This document shows, piece after piece, positions 1 to 10,440 of a DNA stretch of 64,000 bases. The first letter of the stretch is position 1, and every line of letters begins with the position of its first letter. A model generated the notes under the pieces. The model was not told the origin of the DNA and did no database searches. It was given only the letters and a program-made list of their open reading frames with translations. Both the position numbers and the translations under genes were made by a program. Origin of the DNA: Eucalyptus grandis (lineage: Eukaryota > Streptophyta > Magnoliopsida > Myrtales > Myrtaceae); NCBI RefSeq assembly GCF_016545825.1, contig NC_052618.1, positions 40,556,196-40,620,195 of the forward strand, written 5' to 3'.

Positions 1-490
1 TAGAGGAGTATAAAGGAGCCCAAGGTGCCTAGGAGAAAGTAAAAGACAAAGCTAGAATTAAGAGTTCTAAAGTCTGAGTGAACTTTGACCATATACACTT
101 GTTTTGTTGGGCTACAATTTGTAATCTTGAGAGAAATACTAAAAGATTGGTTGAGTGAGATTATGAAACCTATCATACACTGAGTGTGATTACTCATTAT
201 TGTAATATCTTGTTGAACATTAGGCTATCAGCATGAGAGAGTATATGTAGACTTGATCAAAGCCAAACCACTATAAGTCTTGTCTTGTGCACAAATTCTC
301 TTATCCCTAAACTCATACCTTATTATTATAGTCCATTGCACACTTGCTCAATAGCTTGTGAAGTTTGTTCAAACTACGAACTTTACACTCTAAGTTCATA
401 TTCAAATCTTAACCTTTTCAATGCCATTTCAAATTTGTCAAAAGTCTATAGAATTATCTATTCACTCCATGTAGATGATACTTGCTAACT
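1..490 (+). repeat. Ty1/copia LTR relic (probable)
   Basis: Around positions 255-300 there is a stretch containing GCCAAACCACTATAA followed by a gene-like TTGTGCACAAATTC tract. The reverse complement of 10,640-10,760, next to decayed copia coding sequence, has the same order of motifs, and a glycine of similarity extends over the upstream 150 bases (TGAGTGT, GGCTAT). I read this as the LTR of a related copia element in the opposite orientation, cut by the window edge. No internal coding region is visible here. Confidence 0.4.
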
Positions 491-940
491 TACAACAATG
501 CCATCGTTGACATTAGACTCACATGTGCACTGCCCCACAGCTGATGTTGATGTCATCCCTAACGTCATCTACACATCAGCTGCCACATCAATTGCCACAT
601 CAGCCATTGACCAGAGTTGACCATTGTTGATCGACATTGACCGATGTCGATTGGTTCTATCCGATCGGTTCCAAGACGGTTTTCAACTGGTTCGACCCAA
701 TTCAGAAAATTGGATGGACACGTATTGCGAAAACAGTAGATGAAACTGCAGTAGCGGACAACGAATTTGCACCATGCAATCATCTTTGGAGATTGACACA
801 CAGGAGAAGACACAATGGCCATTTCAGTTTAAATCTTTGTATTAGTCCCTGTGCTAATTTCTGAAAACTAAAAGAAAGAAACTTAAGAAAGAACGTATAG
901 AGAAATGAGCTGAGTCCATAGGGTTGGGAAAATTAGGGTG
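491..940. other. Intergenic, nothing recognised
   Basis: Unique-looking sequence with a short run of repeated GCCACATCA/CATCAGC words at about 575-605. The open frames on both strands here are short and overlap each other. I see no gene. Confidence 0.5.
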
Positions 941-943
941 CGC

Positions 944-2725
944 ATGGATTTGTTTCTGTTCTTTTTTGTTCCGGGAACAAACAAAAAAGTGTTTTGTTCG
1001 GGAAGCGAGTTTTTGAACAAAAGAACACGTTTGGTAACGTTTGGTCAGGAATAAAAAATGAACAGAAACACGTTTGGTAAATTTTATTTTTTTTGTTTCT
1101 TTTAATTTTTTAAACATTTTTTTTTTTTTTTATTTTTCCTTTCTTTTTATTTTTTCTTTTCTTCGGCCGGCGGCCTCGCCCGGCCCATGGCGAGGCTTGC
1201 CGCCCACCACGAGGCCGAGCCTGGCCGTGGTTGGGCGAGGCTCGGCCTCGCCTTGGCCGGGCGAGCTCGGCGAGCCCGAGCCTACCCGACCATGGCGAGG
1301 CTCGGGCTCGCGGATGCAGGCGAGCCCCGAGCTCGCCCGACCAAGGCGGGCTCGGCCTCGCCGTGCGGCGGCGCCCGAGCCTCGCCTTGGTTGGGGCGAG
1401 CTCGGGCTCGCGGATCTGGCGAGCTCGAGCTCGCCCGACCATGGCGAGGCTCGGGCTCGCCTTGGCTGGGCGAGCTCGGGCTCGCCCGCATCCGACGAGC
1501 CCGAGCCTCGCCATGGTGGGCGAGCTCGAGCTCGCCAGATCCGGCGAGGCCGAGCGTCACCGACCCGGCGAGGCTCGGGCTCGCCGGATCAGGCGAGCTC
1601 CGACGAGCCGAGCTCGCCTTGACCATGGCGAGGCTCGGGCTCGCCGGATGCAGGCGAGCCAGGCTCGCCCGGCCAAGGCGAGGCTCGGCGTCGCCGGCGC
1701 GCGGCGAGGCCGAGCATCGCCCAGGCTGGCGAGCTCGGGCTCGCGGATCTGGGCGAGCTCGAGCTCGCCCGGCCATGGCGAGGCTCGGCCTCGCCGGATC
1801 TGGGCGAGCCGAGCTCGCCCAACCAAGGCGAGGCTCGGCGTCGCCGACGCGGGCGAGGCCGAGCCTCGCCTTGGTGGGCGAGCTCGGGCTCGCCCAGTCC
1901 GGCGAGCCCGAGCTGCCCGGCCATGGCGAGGCTCGGGCTCGCCGGATGCGGGCGAGCCCGAGCTCGCCCGGCCCAAGGCGCGAGGCTCGGCGCGGCGGCG
2001 CCGAGCCTCGCCTTGGTGGGCGAGCTCCGGGCTCGCCGGATGGCGAGCTCGAGCTCGCCCAGCCATGGCGAGGCTCGGGCTCGCCGGATCTGGGCAAGCC
2101 GAGCTCGCCCAGCCAAGGCGAGGCTCGGCGTCGCCCGGGCGAGGCCGAGCCTCGCCTTGGCCGGGCGAGCTCGGGCTCGCCCAGATCCGCGAGCTCGGGC
2201 TCGCCCAGATCCGGCGAGCCGAGCCTCGCCATGGGGGGCGAGCTCGGCAGCTGCCGAGCCTGCCCGACCATGGCGAGGCTCGGGCTCGCCGGATCGGGCG
2301 AGCTCGAGCTCGCCCGACCATGGCGAGGCTCGGGCTCGCCGGATCGGGCGAGCCCGAGCTTGCCCGGCCAAGGCGAGGCTCGGCCTCGCCCGCGCGCGAC
2401 GCGAGCCGAGCCTCGACGGCCGGTCGCCGGCGGTCGCCGGCCATGGCCGAGGCCGCGACCGGCCAAAATGAAAAAGAAGAAAAAAAAAGAAGAAAAGAAG
2501 AAAGAAGAAGAAGAGAGAGAAGAGTGATTTTTGTTCTTTTGTTCCTTAGAAGTGTTTCTTTCAGGAGAAACAACTTTTTTTGTTTCTTTTTTCTGTTTCT
2601 ATTTCGTTCCAGAAACAAAAAAAAAAAAAAAGAAACGCAACCAAACGCGTTTTGTTCCTTTTTTCCCCGGGAACACTTTCCGTACAGAAGTGTGCCGGAA
2701 ACACTTTTTGGAGTGTTTCCATGCA
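944..2725. mobile_element. Foldback-like TIR element with GC-rich core
   Basis: The left arm (from about 944) and right arm (to about 2,725) are AT-rich and approximately inverted, both built of GTTTCTGTTC / GAACAAAA words and 'cgtttggta' motifs. Inside them lie a polypyrimidine tract (1,085-1,165), a GC-rich palindromic minisatellite (1,165-2,465) and a polypurine tract (2,465-2,525). The same architecture recurs at 4,884-6,015, 56,584-57,567 and 61,018-61,585. No transposase is present, so it is non-autonomous. The exact ends and target duplication are not clear. Confidence 0.7.
1187..2410. repeat. Palindromic GC-rich minisatellite (~50 bp period)
   Basis: Tandem variants of a unit of about 50 bases built from short inverted repeats such as GGCGAGCTCGAGCTCGCC and GCGAGGCTCGGGCTCGCC, separated by CCATG or CAAG linkers. 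Adjacent units at 2,268-2,390 are nearly identical. The composition excludes stop codons, so several frames on both strands stay open for hundreds of codons. I treat those open frames as artefacts. Confidence 0.85.
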
Positions 2726-3169
2726 CGCCTTATTAACCGAGACCACCGCACCGTTGCCGTCATTTTCCGTAGTAATTTTCTGTGAAACGCAAGAAAATCA
2801 TGTCGGAGGATCTTTCTGTTAATTGCTCGGACAGGAAAACTTTAAGGCAAAAAGAGCTTGGAATCATTGTTCAATCCCGCCGACCGAGGGTCCCGCTTCC
2901 CACTATTTCAAATTAAATAAAGATCTTGCCACGCTTGCCGCCCAAGTTTCCGTCCTAAAACTTGCTCGCATTTTGCTTAGACTAGTGTAAACCCAGCACT
3001 GAGAGATCTCTCAAACACACGGAAATCTCTTTGTTGGCTTATTTTGATTCCCTCTTCTTTAACTCTTATATTTTCCGATGGCATCATTCTCATAAGGAGG
3101 GACTTACGTTTAGAGTTTTTAGTCTTCTTGTTTGTCAAAAAGGATAGCTTTTGGGTTTGAATTCTGGTC
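2726..3169 (+). other. Upstream region of the DUF761-type gene
   Basis: No coding sequence seen. It probably contains the promoter and leader of the gene starting at 3,170; an A/T-rich patch (AAATTAAATAAAG near 2,912) could serve as a TATA-like element, but this is weak. Confidence 0.3.
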
Positions 3170-3803
3170 ATGGAGTTGCGACCAAGAGTGAGCCCAACCG
3201 TTGCCACAAGGCTGTGGCAGATTGTGAAAATCAATTTTGTAGTGATCTGGAAAGGATTGATGTCCAAGAGAAATTTTATTAGTGACATGATCGACGGGGC
3301 GAGGGACAGGAAGCTTACGAAAGAATCATTGAAGAATCTCAGCTTCAATCACTACAACCACTCAACGAAAATGCGCCAGGTCGGGCTCAAAGGGTACGAG
3401 TATGAGTTCTCCTGCAGCAACAGCCCAGACCAGCTCATCGTCCACTCGGCCAAGAACAAGGGCCAACGCTTCCCCTGCATGAGGCTCCCTGAAGTCATCG
3501 AGGACTTTGTGGAGGACGAGCCCGTGTACCCGGAGACACGTTTGCGTGGTGAAGACTGCCGATTACACGTTCAGCATCCAGATTGAGCGATGCGGCGCCT
3601 TCTTCTCGCCGTCCTCTAAGGTGGTCTCTAATTACCCATCAGATGATGATGGTGATGGGAAAAATGGGCAAGTGGACCACAAGGCTGAGGAATTCATCCC
3701 GAAGTTTCATGACCAACTGAGGAAGCAAGAAGTGCACGCAAGAAGTGCGCTAATGGTTCAAGTTCAACATCCTGCTTCAAGTTTTCAAGGGTTTTGTAAA
3801 TAA
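3170..3803 (+). pseudogene. DUF761-family protein gene, frameshifted
   Basis: The intronless reading frame starts with ATG at 3,170 and runs about 125 codons (MELRPRVSPTVATRLWQIVK...). It resembles the plant family containing DUF761 (Pfam PF05553; 'Avr9/Cf-9 rapidly elicited' proteins): a short hydrophobic N-terminal helix, then YEYEFSCSNSP, then a long linker. The family's C-terminal signature is also present (GQVDHKAEEFIPKFHDQLRKQ-like, about 3,662-3,724), but in the +1 frame. The frame changes near 3,540-3,550, just before the expected V-x-T-x-[DS]-Y/P-F-x-I motif. Joined across that point the product would be about 210 residues, the usual size. Either the gene is a young pseudogene or the assembly has a one-base error. 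Proteins of this family have been linked to stress responses, but their biochemical role is not established. No second copy is seen in the window. Confidence 0.72.
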
Positions 3804-4883
3804 ATCTCCCAAGTCATCCATCAGATTTGCAAGCATTTTCATGGCACCACCTAGGGTAGACCCATCTTCTATTTTATGTTGGGCTTACAAGAGTGGTGGT
3901 GTGGTCTGTAAATACTGTCCTCTCTAAAATGTGTCAAATCTTGATGTTTCTTTCTCATGTTAGGGACTTGCGTCCTCCCTACGTATTTCACCTGTCTGTC
4001 CAAAGCACCTTGAATTTAAATAAAGCTTGTATAAATGGCAAAACAGACAAACTTACGTACAATATCATGGAACCTTTGGGTGTGTTTCTGTTCCTTTTAT
4101 TACTTAATTGACGGTTTTCTCATGATGATTAACATGTGCTTGACATCTTTTGTCGTTGATGCGAGGGGCCTTTTCAACTGAAGAAAGTGCTCCCGCTTCT
4201 GCTTTTTCACAGTTTGATTTTTCTGTAGAGGCGCACCTGAGCCCTTCACTCCGCCAGCATTTCTCACTTTATATCTATAAAGCAAGTGGACTATTTCTGT
4301 TCTGTTGGCACGTTGGAAGGAGGTCTTACACGCCTCTTCAATTTGGTTCCCTTCCTATGGAAACCAAGATTTATTCTTCTCAGTGAGAAGTGAACTCTTG
4401 CAATGAACTGGCTCATGTATTAAATTTACCAAGATCAATACGAACAGTTACACTCGCGATAACCTGTTAAACTATGAGAAATGTTTGAGATACGAGATGC
4501 ACTCCATTATGTTGATGCGTCCTTGACCCAAGCGGCTACAGATAATGCACCTTGGACAAGTCCGAGTACCGGCGATGCGACAGCAGCGGAAGGACCCATT
4601 CGGGAAAGCTTTTTGATGATCGCAGGAAAAGACTATTCAAGCAGTCTAGCTTCGGACGGTAGCTGGCAGAGGATCCTAATGACTACTTTGTTTGTGAGGA
4701 TAATCTCCGATGGGAAGATTGGAATATGTCTATAAAACAGAAGAACATTTGAGTTGAAAGGAGTTGAAAAAAAAAAAGAATAAATTGAAAGTGTTCAACT
4801 CTGTATTCTGAGCAAATTGTGTTTCATTCCTTGAGATTTCAGAGTAGTGTCCTTGCTACAATGTTAATGGAGAGAAGATTAAG
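3804..4883. other. Intergenic, nothing recognised
   Basis: It includes the likely 3' UTR of the preceding gene (AATAAA-like ATTTAAATAAAG near 4,013-4,024) and an unremarkable 84-codon frame at 4,481-4,735 that matches nothing I know. No gene is called. Confidence 0.4.
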
Positions 4884-6015
4884 AGCGCGTTTGGTAATGA
4901 TTCTGTTCTTAGGCGTGGATTTTAATCGAAATGATTTTTTTTTCTGTTCCCTTGAATAGATTCTAAGCATTTTAAGCCGTTTGATAACTGTCCAAAATTT
5001 CTGATTTTGGAATAAAATTGCATTTGGTACCGTGCTTATTTATTCTATTCCAAATTAATTTCTTTTAATTTTTAAATAATTTGTATACTTTTTTCCTTTT
5101 CCCTTTTCTTTTTTTCCTTTTTTTCCTTTTCTTTTTTTTTCCTTTTTTTTTTTTTTTTTTTTTTTTTTCTCCTATTCTTCTTATTCTTCTTTAGGCCGGT
5201 CATTGGATCGGCGACCGCCCAGATGAGGGCCGACAACCTCCACCGGAGCGTCGTCGGCCCTCGGCGAGGCCGAGCCCTCGTCGGGCAAGCTTCGCCCGTG
5301 TGGCCAAGCCGACCTTGCCGAGGCCGGGTGAGGGCCGCCTAGCCAGGCGAGGCTGGGTGAGCCTCGCCGGGGCTAGGTGAGGCCCGCCTAGCCACCGGTA
5401 GGGCCGAGGCTTGCCCAGCCCTAGTGAGGCTAAGCCCGCCGATGGCTAGGTGGGCCTCGCCGGCCGGGTGAGGCTCGCCCGGCCACGACAAGGCCTACTG
5501 GTCAACGACAGAGCTCGCCGGACCGGTTGCCGGCGGCGAGTGGATGGCGGATGGCAGCGGTGGCGATGGCAGCAGACGGTGGTAGATCGCAACCTCGCGA
5601 TTGAAGAAGAAGAAAAAAAAAAAAAAATAGTTGGTTTTGATTTTATTTTTTTCGATTCTAGAACAAGAATCACATGGACGGTGGCGGATCACAACCGCGC
5701 AATTGAAGAAGAAGAAAAGAAAAAAAAAAATAGTTGGTTTTGATTTTTTTTATGATTACGGAACAAGAATCACATGGATGGTGGCGGATCGCAACCACGC
5801 AATTGAAGAAGAAGAAAAGAGAAAAAAATAGTTGATTTTGATTTTTTTCTAATTCTGGAACAAGAATCACATTTTTATTATTATTATTATTCTTGATTCT
5901 ACTTCCAATCTATTCATGGGAACAAAAATTTTACCAAACACGATTTTGAGCCCAAGCGATTCTGGGAACAAAAAATTAGAATTTGGCCCTATTTGGATGG
6001 TTACCAAATAGGGCA
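4884..6015. mobile_element. Foldback-like TIR element, second copy
   Basis: It begins GCGCGTTTGGTAATGATTC and ends ...GGTTACCAAATAGGGC. Between the arms are a long pyrimidine tract (5,090-5,180), a GC-rich core with GGCCGG and GCGAGGC words (5,190-5,560) and purine-rich tracts. The right side carries three tandem copies of an ~88-90-base block (about 5,585-5,870) containing AATTGAAGAAGAAGAAAA and GGTTTTGATTTT. It is the same family as the element at 944-2,725, without a transposase. Confidence 0.7.
5585..5872. repeat. Three tandem ~90-bp repeats inside the TIR element
   Basis: Each copy reads GGTGG(C/A)GATCGCAACC...GCAATTGAAGAAGAAGAAA, then an A-run, TAGTTGGTTTTGATTTT, T-run, and GGAACAAGAATCACATGGA. 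The copies start near 5,578, 5,680 and 5,780 and differ mainly in homopolymer length. Confidence 0.75.
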
Positions 6016-8429
6016 TAAGTGTACAACATTTGATAGGGTGTATGAGTCTTGATAGTATGATTTATCATTTGATAGGATCAATACTTGCTGGTTATAACTT
6101 ATCTTGATGATTACTAGTGTATTCCAACCCAACTTGTAGCTGTTAATCTAGAGAGTAGATGCAAGCTTGGTGAATAGGCCGAACCATTATATATTGTTGT
6201 GTGCTATCTTTACTTATGTTTATATATGATATTTGCACATTAGCTCTTGATATTCTTAGTATTAGCTTCTCTTAATTTTAAAGTATAAGTTGCTAATATC
6301 TAAGAAACTTTCAAAGCAACTTATTTACCCCTTTCTAAGTTGCTTAGAGTGCACATGATAACCATTTTATTTCTCACTAGATATATTTCTAGAATAAGTT
6401 TGGAAAAAATCCGTTTGGTAAGGCAATTCATTCTTTTTTATTTCTAGAACAATTTTTTTGTTCAAAAATGGGTTTGAAACAAATTTAGAAAAGTAACAAA
6501 AATGAAAAGCAAAAATTTTCTACTTTTCTATTTTTAAAATAGAAATGAGAAATAGAAATTATTCTTATTGTTTGCCCTCACTATTAGCCAACTGCCTACA
6601 CACCATTGCTAGCCACCTCCCCCCACCAGCCACTGTCTATTGGTGGCTTCCAACAACTTGGAGGGAAAATTTTTTGTATCGTTATTAAATGAATTTCTAT
6701 TTTAGAAATAGAAATTTTGTATTATTATTAAATGTATATTTTTGCTCAAAACTCATCTAAAAAATGAAAATAGAAAAATCTATTTTCTACCAAAAATTGA
6801 GTTCATAAACAAAAAGGTTATCGTTCACGCCCTTAGGTTGCCTCAAAATCATCAAGTTGCTTTCTCAACTCAACCGACTCTAGAGGGGCCATCCTATAAG
6901 GTGCTTGGGTAAGTAATTTGGCACGTGGCCAGAGCTCAACCGTAAGACCTGTTGATCGGTGAGACGGTGTCACAAGCTTTCCAAAGGTGAACCACCTAAG
7001 GAAAGCTAATAATAACTAAGCAAACATTAGTCCAAACTCTTCCAAACTTATACAAAGTGTAATTTCAAGGTTTTGATTTAATTAGTTAAGCATGCAATTC
7101 AATTCATTTAAGAATCATCACTAATCTATTGTGGATCAAATAGAAACTGAAGTAAAATGTGGGGAATTTACTTCTACATAGATGTGAAGACTTGATTACA
7201 CTAAATAAATTTAACGACATTTTGGTATCTTTTCTCTTATTTCAAGTACATTTTAACAAGTAGTCTTGGTCACTTTTTATCCTAATTCACTAACATGTGA
7301 TGGATGATCATGCGAATGCGCAAGCAAAAACTTAATACTTAATAAATCATAGCCATAAATAAATTGCTAGAAGGAGCAAAAACCTTAATGCATTAAGCAA
7401 AGCAAAAGCTAGAGTTTATTACAATTCGATGCACCAAGTATTTTGCAAGATGTCAATAACAAAAAAAAAAACAAAAATTAATGCATGGCGTAATCATGAT
7501 TTCTAAACGTGATTATGCAATTCTTTTTGGGCCTTGTTTAAAAAATGACTTAATTCAAAGACGATATGAATTCTAGGCTAACATGCATGGGTTGTTAAAC
7601 CAATGACATATGACATAGATTATTCAACTAATGAAATGCGATTTGATTTAAATGCAATCTACATGCAATTCTGATGACACGAATTGTGATTAAATATGAA
7701 TTAATCCTATTATTTTAACTATATGAAATTATTATTTTTCTTTGTATAAAATTAATATATAAGCAATGCATGAGATGACAAAACCCGAAAGCATATGACT
7801 ATTAAATGACATGCATTGCATGACGTGAAAATCGTGAAACTAGTTCTATATGAAATATGCATGTCAAATTTTTGTGATTTTCCTTGAAAGTTAAATTAAG
7901 AAACCACATAAATATATGATGACCTAATTTGAACTAAGAAATAATTTATATTAAATCCTAGTAAAAAATTACTAAATTTTCCTAATATATGCAATTTTAA
8001 ATTATGAAACTTAAACCATTCTAAATGCAGTGTAACTCTCTTTCTTTTTTTTTTGTAATTTCATAATAGGAATGCTGAAAACTAATTGATACGCAAGATA
8101 TAAGCTCCACATAATCAAATATGCACCATGAAAAAAAAGGAAACAAATATAATCGAGAATGCAATATTTGGCCCCAAAGTTCGAATTCCCAATTATATAA
8201 ATATGCAGTGACTCAAGCAATGAAAATGCCTATTTAGGAAACACTTAAAACTTCAAAAAAAAAAAAAGTGTTAGAATCCAATAATCACAATTTAAGCAAT
8301 TAAACATCTGAATGAAACATAATTTAGGAAATTACCCACATTGGATTATTGATTTGAACAACGATTGGTGACAAGAGGGTTCATGGTGATTGGCAACGAG
8401 ATCACTAGGCTATCACCGATAAACTGTTA
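6016..8429. other. AT-rich intergenic DNA with MITE relic
   Basis: No gene seen. Positions ~6,390-6,835 form a small transposon relic with pyrimidine/purine arms and repeated TTTTAGAAATAGAAATT words. It ends GTTATCGTTCACGCCCTTAGG, and related ends occur at about 53,040 and 56,010. The rest is low-complexity, AT-rich sequence. Confidence 0.45.
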
Positions 8430-9189
8430 GGCTACGTTTGTCGTCTAGATTTCTAACCAAAATAGGACTAGATATGATATAATATGAAATCCTAGGATTT
8501 TTTTATGTACTATTTACTGTTTCGTGAATCGCAATATTAAAGTCAGATATATTCACATCATATCAAATACATTTTTTTAATATAAACATCATATCATTAT
8601 AAATGAACCTAAAAGTTTATAAACGGAGATAGTGAAAATCTCCGTGACACTATTCCTTAATTTATTTTATTTTTATTTTTATTTTATTTATCTCTTTTTT
8701 AAAATTAATTTATTTATTATTAATTTTTCCCCTTTCATCATTCTTTAATAAAATTTTATCAAATTGTAAACTATACCAACATACCTAAAATACAAAAATA
8801 CCTAAAATATATATAATAAATATAAATATATAATTTACAGATTGAATGTTTATTATAAGATAGAATTAAAGTTGAATATATAAATTAAAATAAGATTAAA
8901 TTTAAAATAATTTTTAATTTTTAATTTCTTAAATTAGAATTCAAATATTATTTATATTGAAATATAATATTAATTTTTTTAATTTAAGAAATTTGTTATT
9001 CGAGAAAATAACTTTCCTATTATGGACATTAGAAATCATATCCATCTTTATCCCGCCTCTCACATGGGATAATTTTATCCGGCCTATATTATCTTAATAT
9101 CCGATTTTATCCTGTCCTATGCAAGCACCAAACTTAGGATATGATATCATATCCTATCCCGAATTTTATTCTGATTGCCAAACGTGGCC
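8430..9189. mobile_element. PIF/Harbinger-like MITE with TTA target duplication
   Basis: A 760-base, very AT-rich element starting GGCTACGTTTGTCGTC and ending GATTGCCAAACGTGGCC. The last bases are the inverted repeat of the first (GGC[T/C]ACGTTTG). It is flanked on both sides by TTA (8,427-8,429 and 9,190-9,192), the target-site duplication typical of PIF/Harbinger and Tourist elements. It has no coding capacity. Confidence 0.75.
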
Positions 9190-9322
9190 TTAGGAATCCC
9201 CATAATTTGTTGAAAAATCTGAAAAGAAATAACCAAGGGCTGTACATATTCATTGGGGGCTCATTGACGTGGTACGTGGCGAACTGGCAATAGCACAATG
9301 GGAGGCTTAGCGTGGTATTGAT

Positions 9323-9875
9323 TAGGAATGAGTAGTTTCAGGTTCCATACAAGTTTCACTTAGTACTAGAAGTTGCTCATTGAAATAGGTTCCTCATTTT
9401 TTAGAACCTAGAACCTATCCTATCATAGGTTCCAAAGTCAGTTCTAAGTCTACCTAGGTTCTACTTGTATTATTAATTGAACAATTAATTATCGCATTTA
9501 GTTATGACTACTTGCTGCTACAATTCACTAACCATAACTTATATTTAGACATATAAAAAATATGAAATATTTAAAAGGTAAAGGTCTTGACCATAAAATG
9601 GAAACTTAGATTAGTGATTCCAGAATATACACTTTTCATCAAATGCCATAGAATACTGTGGGATTGCGTGAATACATAGATCAAGAAAACAAAAAAAAAA
9701 TGGTATAGGTTTTAAGTTGCAGGTTCTAGGTTCCACTAATCTAGAACCTAGAACCTATTTATCAAAATAGGTTACCTAATTTTTGGAACTTGGAATTTAT
9801 CTTACATATATTGGAACTTGGAACCGAATAGGTTCTCAAATTTCAAGTTCTACTCTAGAACCATGCTCACCTCTA
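9323..9875. mobile_element. hAT-like MITE with perfect 8-bp TSD
   Basis: The 553-base element starts TAGGAATGAG and ends CTCACCTCTA, giving short imperfect terminal inverted repeats. It is flanked by perfect 8-bp direct repeats GTATTGAT (9,315-9,322 and 9,876-9,883), as expected for hAT transposition. The inside is made of many short AGGTTCCA / AGAACCTAGAACCTA words. A relative sits nested at 20,046-20,729. Confidence 0.85.
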
Positions 9876-9883
9876 GTATTGAT

Positions 9884-10440
9884 CATTAGGATGGTGTCGA
9901 GACTAGAACTACCAGTGTGCCACAAAACCTACAAGAAAAGGCATCGAGAAGACTTGAAACTCGATTGAGCAAGGGCAAGGGCACGATGTTAGAACTGGCT
10001 TGAGGCGTGTTTGGTTGGGTTGGAGATTACTATAGGCGTCAATGGTGTTGAACAGTGACAAGCAAGGAGCAACAGCGTGAAGGAGCGAAGCGCGGTGGCT
10101 AGCTGGCAACAAAAAATGGCGGCGGGATGCTTGGACTGCTTGCAAGTGTAATTCAAGGGCAAAGCATAGCGAGGCAAGCGGCGTAGCATGATGAGGTGAG
10201 TAGCACAACACAAAGAAGCAAAAGAGCATTGGGGTGTGTGGAATAGTTGAACGCCGAAACTAGATCTCAAGAGCAAATGGGGATGGTGGGTGGAGGAACT
10301 TTTTTTTGGCTTGTGAGATATTCCTAAGGAAAAATGATTGGGATGGTATTTAATACACTATAAGAATAATAGTGTATTTTAGACCACAAAAAATCAAATA
10401 ATAAATAATTATAAATTATTGTAAGGTCCCCTCCTTTAAG
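9884..10440. other. Intergenic, nothing recognised
   Basis: Overlapping open frames of about 95-106 codons exist on the minus strand (9,909-10,276), but they match nothing I recognise and their composition is not convincing. No gene is called. Confidence 0.35.

Noticed and set aside
1110..2736. Very long open frames (134-501 codons) on both strands
   Set aside because: They coexist in several frames over a palindromic GC-rich minisatellite and encode Arg/Ala/Ser/Pro-rich repeats. The absence of stops follows from composition.
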